NCBI RefSeq assembly: GCF_002798015.1
Contig: NZ_PGTZ01000011.1
Coordinates: 62,001-126,000, forward strand
Length of the DNA: 64,000 bases
DNA from: Luteimicrobium subarcticum
Lineage (GTDB): Bacteria; Actinomycetota; Actinomycetes; Actinomycetales; Cellulomonadaceae
Reading direction: 5' to 3'
Shown here: positions 31,603 to 42,448 of the stretch, one piece after another
Position numbering within the stretch: the stretch's first letter is position 1
Layout: each line of letters starts with the position of its first letter
Position numbers and translations under genes: made by a program
The notes under the pieces: model-generated
The model's database searches: none
What the model was told of the DNA's origin: nothing
The model's input: only the letters and a program-made list of their open reading frames with translations

Positions 31603-32067
31603 CTACGCCGTCGCAGGCTTGTCCGCCGCCAGCCGCCCCGCGATCGCCGCGAGGGCCAGCCGGTACGAGTCGAACCCGAACCCGGCGACCGTCCCCGTCG
31701 CCACCGGACCGACGACCGAGGTGTGCCGGAACTCCTCGCGAGCCATCGGGTTCGAGATGTGCACCTCGACGAGCAGCAGGCCCGCCCTCGTGACCTGGGC
31801 CGCCGCGTCGCGCAGCGAGTACGAGTAGTGCGTGAACGCCGCGGGGTTGAGCACGACGTGCGCCCCGGCGTCGACCGCCTCGTGCAGCCAGCGCACGATC
31901 TCGGCCTCGTCGTCCGTCTGCCGCACCTCCGCGTCGAGGCCGGACTCCCCCGCCCAGGCGGTGGCGCGCTCGCGCAGGTCGTCGAACGACAGAGCGCCGT
32001 AGACGTCCGGCTCCCGGACACCGAGCCGGCCGAGGTTGGGTCCGTTGAGGATCAGCACGCGCGTCAT
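31603..32067 (-). CDS. aroQ: 3-dehydroquinate dehydratase, type II (AroQ)
   Basis: Third step of the shikimate pathway: dehydrates 3-dehydroquinate to 3-dehydroshikimate. The 154-residue protein is the small dodecameric type II enzyme. It starts VLILNGPNLGRLGVREPDVYG, with the active-site Arg and flexible-loop Tyr. LNPAAFTHYSYSLRDA and the catalytic His motif VEVHISNPMAREEFRHTS follow. Normally aroQ lies close to aroB; here it is separated by about 6.6 kb of accessory genes, while aroC-aroKB and aroE lie further on. TAGGCT seven bases before the ATG suggests a leaderless mRNA. Confidence 0.96.
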   Translation of the reverse strand: MTRVLILNGPNLGRLGVREPDVYGALSFDDLRERATAWAGESGLDAEVRQTDDEAEIVRWLHEAVDAGAHVVLNPAAFTHYSYSLRDAAAQVTRAGLLLVEVHISNPMAREEFRHTSVVGPVATGTVAGFGFDSYRLALAAIAGRLAADKPATA

Positions 32068-32074
32068 GGCTGGC

Positions 32075-32080
32075 AGCCTA
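32075..32080 (-). promoter_or_regulatory. -10 hexamer (TAGGCT) of aroQ
   Basis: TAGGCT ends seven bases before the ATG at 32067. It has the same leaderless spacing as metK and hisE. Confidence 0.6.
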
Positions 32081-32146
32081 GGCGACGGGCGTGCGCGGGC
32101 GCGTCCACAGTCCGCCGACCGCGTCCCATGGCGCTCTCCCAGCCCC

Positions 32147-32152
32147 TACGAT
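32147..32152 (+). promoter_or_regulatory. -10 hexamer (TACGAT) of the MFS transporter gene
   Basis: TACGAT is followed by six bases and the GTG at 32159, a leaderless-type promoter. No Shine-Dalgarno sequence is present. Confidence 0.6.
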
Positions 32153-32158
32153 GCCCGG

Positions 32159-33679
32159 GTGAGCACCCCCGACGAGGTGGCGACGACGCCGCCCACCGGC
32201 ACGTCCCGGCACGCCTCGAACCCGGAGGACGGCGACGGCGCGGTGCCCGCGACCGGCCGCGCCGCCCGCGGCCAGGTCGCGGCCTGGGCGCTGTGGGACT
32301 GGGGGTCGGCCGCCTTCAACGCGGTCGTCACGACGTTCGTGTTCACCCGCTGGATCACCAGCGACACGTTCGTCGAGGCCGGCGTCACCGACGTCGACCA
32401 CGTCACGGCGCAGCACTCCGCCTGGCTGGGGTGGGGGCTGTCGGTCGCCGGCGTGCTCGTCGCCCTGCTGGCCCCCGCGCTCGGCACGCTCGCGGACGCG
32501 TCCGGCCGGCGCAAGCCCTGGCTCGCGGCGAGCACCGGGCTGACCGTCGCGACCATGGTCGGGATGTTCTTCGTGCAGCCCGTCCCCGGGTCGCTGTCGC
32601 ACGCCGTCGTGCTCGGGGTCGCCCTGCTCTCCGCGGGCAACGTGTTCTTCGAGCTGGGTTCGGTCGCGTACAACGCGCTGCTGCTGCAGATCTCCACACC
32701 GCGGACCATCGGCCGCATCAGCGGGCTCGGGTGGGGCGCGGGCTACGTCGGCGGCATCGTCCTGCTCCTGATCCTCTTCGTGGGGTTCATCAACCCGGAC
32801 GTCGGCTGGTTCGGCGTCACGGACGCGCACGGCATGGACGTCCGCGTGAGCATCCTGCTCTCGGCCGTGTGGTTCGCCGTGTTCGCGATCCCCGTGCTCG
32901 CCGTGGTGCGGGAGCGCGCGACCGGGCGGCCCGCGACCGGGCAGGCCGCGGAGGCGCCGTCGAGCGTCGCCCCGCGCGGTCTGCGCCGGCTCGCGGACGC
33001 GTACCGGCGCCTCGCCGCCGACGTCGTCCGGCTGTGGCGTACCGACCGCAACCTGCTCGGCTACCTCGTCGCCAGCGCCGTCTACCGCGACGGTCTCGCG
33101 GGCGTGTTCACGTTCGGCGCTGTGATCGCGTCCGGCACGTTCGGCTTCAGCGACAGCGAGGTCATCGTGTTCGCCATCGCCGCGAACGTCGTCGCCGGCC
33201 TGTGCACGGTCGGTGCCGGCTGGCTCGACGACCGGGTCGGACCGCGGCGTGTGGTCGTGACGTCGCTCGCCGGGATCGTCGTCGCGGGCCTCGCGGTGTT
33301 CGTCCTGCACGACGGCGGCACGCGCGCGTTCTGGGTGTGCGGGCTCGCGCTGTGCGCGTTCGTCGGACCGGCGCAGTCGGCCAGCCGCGCCCTGCTCGCA
33401 CGGCTCAGCACTCCCGGGCACGAGACCGAGACCTTCGGCCTCTACGCCACGACCGGTCGCGCCGCGAGCTTCCTCGCACCGCTCGCGTTCTCGACCGTGG
33501 TCGCGGCGACCGGGCACCAGTACTGGGGCATCGTCGGGATCGTGGCGGTCGTGGGCGTGGGTCTCGTCCTGCTGCTGCTCGTGCGGTTCCCGGCGGGTCG
33601 TGGCGTCGACGGCCACCTTGACGTGGCGAGTGACGTGGCAGGCGACGTCGTGCCTGAGGGGGCAGGTGAGGTGGCGTGA
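32159..33679 (+). CDS. MFS transporter of the UMF1 (Atg22-like) family
   Basis: Polytopic inner-membrane permease of 506 residues with a soluble N-terminus of about 35 residues. The family-typical opening AAWALWDWGSAAFNAVVTTFVF, the loop GTLADASGRRKPWLAAS (an MFS motif A variant) and FFELGSVAYNALLLQI all point to UMF1/Atg22-type permeases, whose bacterial substrates are unknown. About 12 hydrophobic segments can be traced, with a cytoplasmic loop around residues 255-290. The C-terminus is acidic. I use the GTG at 32159; the frame further upstream overlaps aroQ and lacks support. It overlaps the next gene by four bases, giving a three-gene plus-strand operon. Confidence 0.85.
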   Translation: MSTPDEVATTPPTGTSRHASNPEDGDGAVPATGRAARGQVAAWALWDWGSAAFNAVVTTFVFTRWITSDTFVEAGVTDVDHVTAQHSAWLGWGLSVAGVLVALLAPALGTLADASGRRKPWLAASTGLTVATMVGMFFVQPVPGSLSHAVVLGVALLSAGNVFFELGSVAYNALLLQISTPRTIGRISGLGWGAGYVGGIVLLLILFVGFINPDVGWFGVTDAHGMDVRVSILLSAVWFAVFAIPVLAVVRERATGRPATGQAAEAPSSVAPRGLRRLADAYRRLAADVVRLWRTDRNLLGYLVASAVYRDGLAGVFTFGAVIASGTFGFSDSEVIVFAIAANVVAGLCTVGAGWLDDRVGPRRVVVTSLAGIVVAGLAVFVLHDGGTRAFWVCGLALCAFVGPAQSASRALLARLSTPGHETETFGLYATTGRAASFLAPLAFSTVVAATGHQYWGIVGIVAVVGVGLVLLLLVRFPAGRGVDGHLDVASDVAGDVVPEGAGEVA

Positions 33680-34725
33680 GCGGACCCGCGCTGGTGGTCG
33701 GCGCCGCCGTCTCCTCTCGTCTCCCCGCCTGGGAGGACGACGCCCTTCTCGACGGATACCGCAGCGTGACCCTCACTGCGGGTGCCGCGTCGCAGCCCCC
33801 GGATCGCCGTGACGGCGCGGGCGCTCCCGTCCTGACCGTCGTCCGTCCGGCCACCACGCCCGCGCGCCCGCGCGGTGTGGTGGTGCACGTCCACGGGTAC
33901 AACGACTACTTCTTCCAGACGCACCTGGTCGACGCGCTCGGAGCCGCGGGCTGGGCGTTCCTCGCGGTCGACGTCCGGCGTGCCGGACGGTCCCTGCGGC
34001 CCGGCGACGTACCCCACTACACCGACGACCTCGCCGAGCCCGCACGCGACCTGGCGACCGCGGTCGCGCTCGCCCGCACGCTGCACCCGGGACTCCCGGT
34101 GGTCGTGCACGCGCACTCCACGGGCGGGCTCGTCGCCGCCCTGTGGGCCCACTCCGTGCGGGGCTCCTCGGTCCCGGCGACCGGTCCGGTCGACGCGCTG
34201 GTGCTGGACAGCCCGTTCCTCGACCTGCGCGCGTCGTGGGCGGTGCGCACCCTCGGCACGTCCGTCGTCGACCTCGCGGCCCCCTACCGCCCGCTCGCGG
34301 TGCTGGCCACGGGCACGTCCTGGTACGCCACGCACCTGCTCGCCGCGAACGGTGGACGGTGGGACTTCGACCCCACGCTCAAGCGTCCCGACGGCGTCCC
34401 CGTCCGGATGGGGTGGCTGCGCGCGGTGCGTCGCGGGCAGTCCCGCGTCGTGCGCGGGCTGGAGATCGACGTGCCGGTCCTGGTGGCGCGGTCGGCGCGG
34501 TCGGGCGCCGACACCCCCGACAACCCGGGGCTCGACCGCGAGGACACGGTGCTGGACGTCCGGTCGATCGCGCGGCTCGGCCCACGGCTCGGCCCGCACG
34601 TGGACGAGCTGGTGGTCGACGGCGGGGTGCACGACCTGACGCTGTCCGCGGACGAGCCTCGGCGGGCCTACCTCGACGGCATGCTCGGCTGGCTCGACGC
34701 CCAGCTCCCCCGGACCGGCCGGTGA
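33676..34725 (+). CDS. alpha/beta hydrolase (serine aminopeptidase/monoacylglycerol-lipase-like)
   Basis: A soluble 349-residue hydrolase. The oxyanion strand reads VVVHVHGYNDYFFQTHLVDAL. The nucleophile elbow is HAHSTGGLVAAL, with Ser in an A-H-S-T-G context in place of the usual G-x-S-x-G. The acid is probably in the PVLVARSARSGADTPDN region, and the base is in DGGVHDLTLS near residue 315. The family handles acylglycerols and similar esters; the substrate here is not known. The neighbouring glycerophosphodiester phosphodiesterase makes a role in lipid breakdown plausible. GTG start at 33676 and GTGA overlap at both ends show tight coupling. Confidence 0.85.
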   Translation: MSGPALVVGAAVSSRLPAWEDDALLDGYRSVTLTAGAASQPPDRRDGAGAPVLTVVRPATTPARPRGVVVHVHGYNDYFFQTHLVDALGAAGWAFLAVDVRRAGRSLRPGDVPHYTDDLAEPARDLATAVALARTLHPGLPVVVHAHSTGGLVAALWAHSVRGSSVPATGPVDALVLDSPFLDLRASWAVRTLGTSVVDLAAPYRPLAVLATGTSWYATHLLAANGGRWDFDPTLKRPDGVPVRMGWLRAVRRGQSRVVRGLEIDVPVLVARSARSGADTPDNPGLDREDTVLDVRSIARLGPRLGPHVDELVVDGGVHDLTLSADEPRRAYLDGMLGWLDAQLPRTGR

Positions 34726-35516
34726 CGGACGCCCCGCGCGGGCGCACCGGCTCGCCGTACCTGGAGGTCCCGTTCGTGGCGCTCGCCCACCGGGGCTTCT
34801 CGCTCGACGGGCTCGAGAACTCGATGGTCGCGTTCGCCGCAGCGCGCGACCTCGGCTTCCGGTACGTCGAGACGGACGCGCACGCCACGGCCGACGGTGT
34901 CGCGGTCGCGCTGCACGACGCCACGCTCGACCGGACCACGACCGCGCACGGGCAGGTGCGCGACCTGCCCTGGTCGGTCGTGCGCGCGGCCCGGATCGGC
35001 GGGCGCGAGCCGGTGCCGCTGCTCGAAGACCTGCTCGGGGCGTGGCCCGACCTGCGGGTCAACGTGGACGTGAAGGCCGACGGGGCCGTGGCGCCCGTGG
35101 CGGCGGCGATCGAGCGCACCGGGGCGCACGAGCGCGTGTGCGTCACGTCCTTCTCGGCCCGCCGCCGGCGTCGCACGGTCGCGCTGCTCTCGCGTCCCGT
35201 CACGACGTCGGCAGGTCAGGCGGAGGTCGCGGCGTTCGTCGTCGGGGCGCGCCTGCGGGCTCCTGGCCGGCCGGTGGTGCGCACCGCGCTGCGCGACGTC
35301 GACGCCCTCCAGGTGCCGGAGCGGTCGGGTCCGCTGACGGTCGTCGACGTGCGCACGCTCGCGGCCGCGCACGACGCCGGCCGCGTGGTGCACGTGTGGA
35401 CGGTCGACGACCCCGACGACATGCACCGGCTCATTGACCTGGGCGTCGACGGGATCGTGACGAACCGCGCCGACCTGCTGCGTGCGGTGCTCGTCGACCG
35501 AGGACTGTGGACGTGA
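34722..35516 (+). CDS. glycerophosphodiester phosphodiesterase family protein (GDPD)
   Basis: Hydrolyses glycerophosphodiesters from phospholipid turnover to glycerol 3-phosphate and an alcohol. The 264-residue TIM-barrel protein shows FVALAHRGFSLDGLENSM with the catalytic His-Arg, the metal ligands ETDAHATADGVAVALHDATLDR (ExD...HD), NVDVKADG, and the C-terminal HVWTVDDPDDMHRLIDLGVDGIVTNR. There is no signal peptide, so it is cytoplasmic. The GTG at 34722 overlaps the hydrolase stop. The 3' end overlaps the convergent histidine-kinase frame by 86 bases. The GDPD C-terminus looks complete, so the overlap is due to extension of the kinase. Confidence 0.93.
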   Translation: MTDAPRGRTGSPYLEVPFVALAHRGFSLDGLENSMVAFAAARDLGFRYVETDAHATADGVAVALHDATLDRTTTAHGQVRDLPWSVVRAARIGGREPVPLLEDLLGAWPDLRVNVDVKADGAVAPVAAAIERTGAHERVCVTSFSARRRRRTVALLSRPVTTSAGQAEVAAFVVGARLRAPGRPVVRTALRDVDALQVPERSGPLTVVDVRTLAAAHDAGRVVHVWTVDDPDDMHRLIDLGVDGIVTNRADLLRAVLVDRGLWT

Positions 35517-36828
35517 GCTCCCAGCCAGTCGACGGGCAGCCGGCCCGCACGATCTGAGAGATCCCCGGTGGATCAGCCCCGGTGGGCACGGACGCGCTCA
35601 GCGCGACACCGTCGCCGAGCACGGACTCGATCGTGAGGGTTCCCCCGACGCGATTCAGCCGGGCACGCATCCCGGCGAGGCCGTAGCGGTCCGGCGCCAA
35701 GGTCGCGAGACCGTCGAGGTCCCCGGCGCCGATCCCGACGCCGTCGTCCCGCACGTCCAGGAGCACGACGTCGGGAAGGTACGTGAGCGTGACGGCTGCC
35801 CGTGACGCGCGGGCATGCTTCGCGACGTTGGTGAGCGCCTCCTGCGCCACCCGGAACAGGACGGCTTCGGTCTCGTCGGGCAGCGGCCGCGCCGTGCCGG
35901 TGACCTCGACGTGCGCCGTGGTGCCCGAGCCGCACGCCCAGTCCGCCGCGTGCTCGGTGAGCGCGACCGCGAGCGTCGCGCGTTCGAGCTGCTCGGGACG
36001 CAGCGCGCGGACCGACCGCCGCGCCTCGGCGAGGCTCTCGCGCGCGAGGGCTCGCGCCCGGTCGAAGTGCGCGCTGCGCACCGCGGCGTCGCACGCACCG
36101 TCCGCCGCCTCGAGCTGGGTCACGATGCCGGCGAGCCCTTGGGCGAGCGTGTCGTGGATCTCCCCGGCGAGCCGCTGCCGCTCGTCGCGCACGCCCGCCT
36201 CGCGGGCCTGCACCACGAGCTGCGCGTGGAGGCCGGCGTTCTCCGTGATCGCCGCCTCGAGCCGGGCGTTCGCCTCCGCGAGCTCCCCGTTGCGCTGGAC
36301 GCCGCGCTCGATGATCACGTAGAGGCTGACGCTGATGCCGTAGTTGACGGCGGCGACGAGCAGGCACGTGAGCCAGCTCGCGACGTCGTCCGGGTAGCCG
36401 CCCGTCTGCGAGGCCGCGAGGACGAAGGCCACGGGAGCGACGCACCACGGCAACCACCGACGCGGTACGCGCTCGTCCGCGACGACGAAGCCCGTCCACG
36501 CGAACACGGCGAACCATGGGTTGAGCGCGACGAGGAGCGCCGCGAACGCCACGTGGACGACGAAGACGGCGAGGTCCCCCGCGACGCCGTGGCGGCGAGC
36601 CCGCTGCGGCACCAGAACCACCCAGACGGCCACCGCCGCGGCGACCGCCAGCGCCGTCCGCAGCTGGTGCGGGGTCCCGTACCCGGCCCGCGCGGAGATC
36701 GTCGCGAGGAGCGACGAGACCGCGAGGGTCGGCAGGAGGAGACGACGGCCGACCCTGTCGAGGCGCGCGCGCCACGGGTCCTCGGACCCGGACGATCGGT
36801 CGGCCACGGCCTCGGCACGATGGTTCAT
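35431..36828 (-). CDS. orphan sensor histidine kinase (NarL/DesK type), abnormal C-terminal tail
   Basis: Membrane sensor kinase of 465 residues. Five or six hydrophobic segments lie between residues 28 and 175. A coiled coil and the HisKA_3 phosphoacceptor follow (RDERQRLAGEIHDTLAQGLAG, His about 225). The HATPase domain has the N box AQEALTNVAKHA, the G boxes DDGVGIG and GLAGMRARL, and ends near residue 410. The remaining 50 or so residues are unlike any kinase and partly antisense to the glycerophosphodiesterase gene. Such kinases normally precede a LuxR-type response regulator; none follows, and the neighbour is convergent. It lies 13 nt after an ABC-2 permease, so it probably belonged to an ABC-transporter two-component unit. 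Confidence 0.85.
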   Translation of the reverse strand: MNHRAEAVADRSSGSEDPWRARLDRVGRRLLLPTLAVSSLLATISARAGYGTPHQLRTALAVAAAVAVWVVLVPQRARRHGVAGDLAVFVVHVAFAALLVALNPWFAVFAWTGFVVADERVPRRWLPWCVAPVAFVLAASQTGGYPDDVASWLTCLLVAAVNYGISVSLYVIIERGVQRNGELAEANARLEAAITENAGLHAQLVVQAREAGVRDERQRLAGEIHDTLAQGLAGIVTQLEAADGACDAAVRSAHFDRARALARESLAEARRSVRALRPEQLERATLAVALTEHAADWACGSGTTAHVEVTGTARPLPDETEAVLFRVAQEALTNVAKHARASRAAVTLTYLPDVVLLDVRDDGVGIGAGDLDGLATLAPDRYGLAGMRARLNRVGGTLTIESVLGDGVALSASVPTGADPPGISQIVRAGCPSTGWELTSTVLGRRAPHAAGRRGSSRSRRRPGQ

Positions 36829-36841
36829 GGGGACGATCGTG

Positions 36842-37636
36842 TCATTCCCACCGGAAGGTGCGGAGTGCGACACCCGTGCAGGCGACGGTCCAGCCCACCA
36901 GCACGAGGAGGCTCGGCGCCGGCGGCCAGCGGCCGTCGACCGTCGCCTGCACCGCCCGGACGCCTGCACCGAGCGGCGTCCAGTCGCTCACGGTGCGAAG
37001 ACCCGACGGCATCGACGCGCGGGGGACCCACAGGCCGGCGAAGAACATCAGCGGAAAGAACAGCAGGGTCGACCAGGCGTTGGCGGCCCGGCCGCTCGGG
37101 GTGAGCGCCGCCACCACCACCCCCAGCCCGGTCACTGCCGTTCCCACCAGCGCGAGCGCCAGGACGAAGCCGAGGAACCGTGCAGGCGCGTCGACGTCGT
37201 ACGCGACGACACCCACGACCAGGAGGACGACCGAGACGACCACCCCGAGTCCGGCGTAGATCGTGGCCTGCGCGCCGAGCAGCCGGCCCGGCGACACGGG
37301 GGTCGTGGAGAGACGGCGCAGGATCCCCTTCTCCCGGTACCCCGCGAGCACGGGCGGCATGAGCGTCACGACGCTGATGCACAAAGAGAACATCATGAGG
37401 ATCGGCAGGTACGTGTCGAGGACGCTCGCTGCGCCGAGGCCGGGCTGCGGTGCGCGGGTGCCCGGGACCGCGCCCAGCACCACGAGACCGCCGAGCGGGA
37501 GGAAGGCCGACCAGAAGACCGCCGCGCCGGAGCGCCAGGCGAGACGCGCTTCGCTGCCCAGCAGCCGGCCGAAGACGCGGGCCGAGGAGGCACGGGCCGG
37601 ATCGAGGGGCCGCGGCAGGAGGGTGGGCGTCGTCAT
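36842..37636 (-). CDS. ABC-2 type transporter permease
   Basis: Membrane half of a two-gene ABC exporter. The 264-residue protein has six hydrophobic segments and the ABC-2 layout: a first helix after about 35 residues, FSLCISVVTLMPPVLAGYREKGILRRLSTTPVSP (the cytoplasmic coupling region typical of DrrB-like permeases) and SGRAANAWSTLLFFPLMFFAGLWVP near the end. Homologues export antibiotics, lipids or cell-envelope components; the substrate here is unknown. The ATG at 37636 overlaps the ATPase stop by four bases. The long open frame upstream of it is the ATPase in another frame. Confidence 0.9.
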   Translation of the reverse strand: MTTPTLLPRPLDPARASSARVFGRLLGSEARLAWRSGAAVFWSAFLPLGGLVVLGAVPGTRAPQPGLGAASVLDTYLPILMMFSLCISVVTLMPPVLAGYREKGILRRLSTTPVSPGRLLGAQATIYAGLGVVVSVVLLVVGVVAYDVDAPARFLGFVLALALVGTAVTGLGVVVAALTPSGRAANAWSTLLFFPLMFFAGLWVPRASMPSGLRTVSDWTPLGAGVRAVQATVDGRWPPAPSLLVLVGWTVACTGVALRTFRWE

Positions 37637-38634
37637 GGTCGCTCCTGGGTGGTGGTCGTGGTCGTGACCGGGTCGGGGGTAGCAAGAGGGTCGTGCCCGC
37701 CGACGAGTGCGAGGAAGGCGTCGTCGAGGTCGGGTTGCAGCACGCGGAGCCCTTCGGCCACCACACCCGCGCGGGCGAGCGCGCTGACGACCGCCCCGAG
37801 CACGTCGCCCGTGCCGGCCACGCGCAGCTCGGCGCCGCGCCGTACGACATCGGCGACGGGGTCGAGCCGCGCGAGCAGCGACTCGTCGAAGGGCTGCGAC
37901 GGACGGAAACGCAGCTCCTGCCGCGTGCCGAGCCGGTCCACGAGCCCCGCCGGGGTGTCGACCGCGACGACGCGACCCGCGTCGATCACGGCGAGCCGGT
38001 CGCACAGGCGCTCGGCCTCCTGCATGAAGTGGGTGACAAGGAGCACGGTGACCCCACGCTCGCGCACCCGCTCGACGAGGTCCCAGGTCTCGCGCCGCGC
38101 CGCAGGGTCGAGCCCGGTCGTGAGCTCGTCGAGGATCGCGACACGCGGGTTGCCGACGAGGGCGAGCGCGATCGACAACCGCTGCTGCTGCCCCCCGGAG
38201 AGGCTGCCGAACCGGGTCCGGAGGCTCGGCCCGAGACCGAGCACGTCGACGAGCTCGCGCCAGTCGGCCGGGGACGGGTAGAACGACGCGTAGAGGGCGA
38301 GCGCCTCGCGCACCGTGAGCTTTGCGGGGAGCTCAGCCTCCTGGAGCTGGACGCCCACCTGCGAGCGGATCGCGGCCCGGTCGCGCAGAGGGTCGAGGCC
38401 GAGCACCCGGACGGTGCCGCCATCACGTCGCCGCAGGCCCGAGACGCACTCGACGGTGGTCGTCTTGCCCGACCCGTTGGGGCCGAGGATGCCGAAGATC
38501 TCGCCGTCGTCGACGGCAAGACTGACGTCGACGACGGCTCGCGTGGCGCCGTACGACTTGGCGAGATGGTCGATCTCGACGACGGCGGACGGGGGTCGGG
38601 ACGGGGTGTGCACGGACTGCGGGGTGGGTGGCAT
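37633..38634 (-). CDS. ABC transporter ATP-binding protein (DrrA-like)
   Basis: Nucleotide-binding subunit of the exporter formed with the adjacent permease. The 333 residues contain Walker A GPNGSGKTTT (about residues 46-55), the Q-loop near QVGVQLQEAEL, the signature SLSGGQQQRLSIA, Walker B VAILDELTTGLDPAARR and the H-loop THFMQEA. The C-terminal 90 residues form the extra domain seen in drug-exporter ATPases (DUF4162-like). Walker B is followed by ELTTGLD, where EPTTGLD is more common. The ATG at 38634 has GAGAGGAAG upstream. It forms an operon with the permease and the histidine kinase. Confidence 0.92.
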   Translation of the reverse strand: MPPTPQSVHTPSRPPSAVVEIDHLAKSYGATRAVVDVSLAVDDGEIFGILGPNGSGKTTTVECVSGLRRRDGGTVRVLGLDPLRDRAAIRSQVGVQLQEAELPAKLTVREALALYASFYPSPADWRELVDVLGLGPSLRTRFGSLSGGQQQRLSIALALVGNPRVAILDELTTGLDPAARRETWDLVERVRERGVTVLLVTHFMQEAERLCDRLAVIDAGRVVAVDTPAGLVDRLGTRQELRFRPSQPFDESLLARLDPVADVVRRGAELRVAGTGDVLGAVVSALARAGVVAEGLRVLQPDLDDAFLALVGGHDPLATPDPVTTTTTTQERP

Positions 38635-38717
38635 GGGGCTTCCTCTCGGTCGCCTCCAGCCTCCGGCTTCCGCGCATCCGCCCGCATCGGCCGGCCGGTT
38701 GCGGTGGTGGTCGATGC

Positions 38718-38752
38718 GGTGGACCCGGGAGTCCACCGATCGGTGGACTCCC
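38718..38752. promoter_or_regulatory. long palindrome with alternating GGTGGAC/GTCCACC half-sites
   Basis: Bases 38727-38752 are a perfect 26-bp palindrome (half GGGAGTCCACCGA). An additional GGTGGAC at 38718-38724 forms a second inverted repeat with GTCCACC at 38731-38737. It lies four bases beyond the aroKB stop and 84 nt upstream of the ABC ATPase start. It could be a terminator stem or, given the three half-sites and the lack of a loop, an operator. Confidence 0.6.
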
Positions 38753-38755
38753 GCT

Positions 38756-41753
<2,998 letters not shown>

Positions 41754-41866
41754 GCTGCAATCCTCCCACGGGCCCGCCGAGCGCCCGCGCGCGTTCCGCG
41801 AGATGAAACGGCGACGGGGCACCCCGCGATGTGTCGCGGAGCACCCCGTCGTGGACGAGCCGGTCG

Positions 41867-42283
41867 TCAGCAGACGACGCGACGGACGCCGTCGTGGGTG
41901 GCGAAGTGCAGCACCGAGGCGGTCGCAGGTCCGTAGAAGCCGTCGGCCGTGACGTGCTCCTTGCCCTGGGCGTACTTGAGGGCTGCCTTCGTGGCCGGGC
42001 CGTACGACCCGTCGGTCGCAATGTCACGGTCGTAGCAGAGCACGAGCGCGAGCTGGAGCGCGTAGACGCCGTCGTTGTCAGCGCCCGGGGCCATGTAGCA
42101 CGACGTGATGTAGCTCGACCCCGAGTGGTACGCGGGCTTGATCGCCTGCCCGACCGCACCGCCGTACGAGTCGTTGCAGGTGTAGGTCGCGGCGGATGCC
42201 GAGGTGGCTGCCGCCACGCCCGGAGCGGCGAGCGCGGCCGTCGTGGCGAGGACGGTGACGAGCCGACGGACGGAGTGCTTCAT
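41867..42283 (-). CDS. secreted peptidoglycan-binding-like protein, paralogue A
   Basis: Exported 138-residue protein. Residues 1-32 form a Sec signal peptide: basic KHSVRR, a hydrophobic stretch, then ATSASA-A as cleavage site. The mature part contains two copies of the (D/A)G-x-YGPAT motif ([16 protein letters not shown] and [13 protein letters not shown]), as in PG_binding_1 domains. Four cysteines (CNDSYGG, CYMA, CYDR and the last residue) match those of the neighbour at 42449, so two disulphides are likely. There is no catalytic domain. The ATG at 42283 has AAAGGGGAA upstream. It is probably a small cell-wall-associated protein, with the role unknown. Confidence 0.75.
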   Translation of the reverse strand: MKHSVRRLVTVLATTAALAAPGVAAATSASAATYTCNDSYGGAVGQAIKPAYHSGSSYITSCYMAPGADNDGVYALQLALVLCYDRDIATDGSYGPATKAALKYAQGKEHVTADGFYGPATASVLHFATHDGVRRVVC

Positions 42284-42302
42284 GCGTGTTCCCCTTTGCT
42301 CG

Positions 42303-42324
42303 AGCTCGTCACCGGTGACGAGCT
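42303..42324. promoter_or_regulatory. 22-bp palindrome in the leader of paralogue A
   Basis: A perfect palindrome with half AGCTCGTCACC lies 20-41 nt upstream of the ATG at 42283, before the Shine-Dalgarno sequence. In RNA it would form a hairpin in the leader; as DNA it could be an operator. Confidence 0.5.
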
Positions 42325-42358
42325 GGATGTCACAAATCATCCGTGATGTGCCTGATGC

Positions 42359-42397
42359 ACGTTACGTAACGTATATCGCAGCCCCGCGAACAATCAA
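42359..42397 (-). promoter_or_regulatory. putative promoter of paralogue A with ACGTTAC palindrome
   Basis: On the minus strand TTGATT (42392-42397) and TACGTT (42368-42373) are 18 bases apart; TATACG (42370-42375) is the alternative -10. A perfect 14-bp palindrome with half ACGTTAC (42359-42372) overlaps the -10 and likely start site, a plausible operator. Confidence 0.5.
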
Positions 42398-42448
42398 GCG
42401 GTCCGCGTGTGTCGTGCGCGAGCGACGTCGGCTCCCCGTGCCGGTCCG

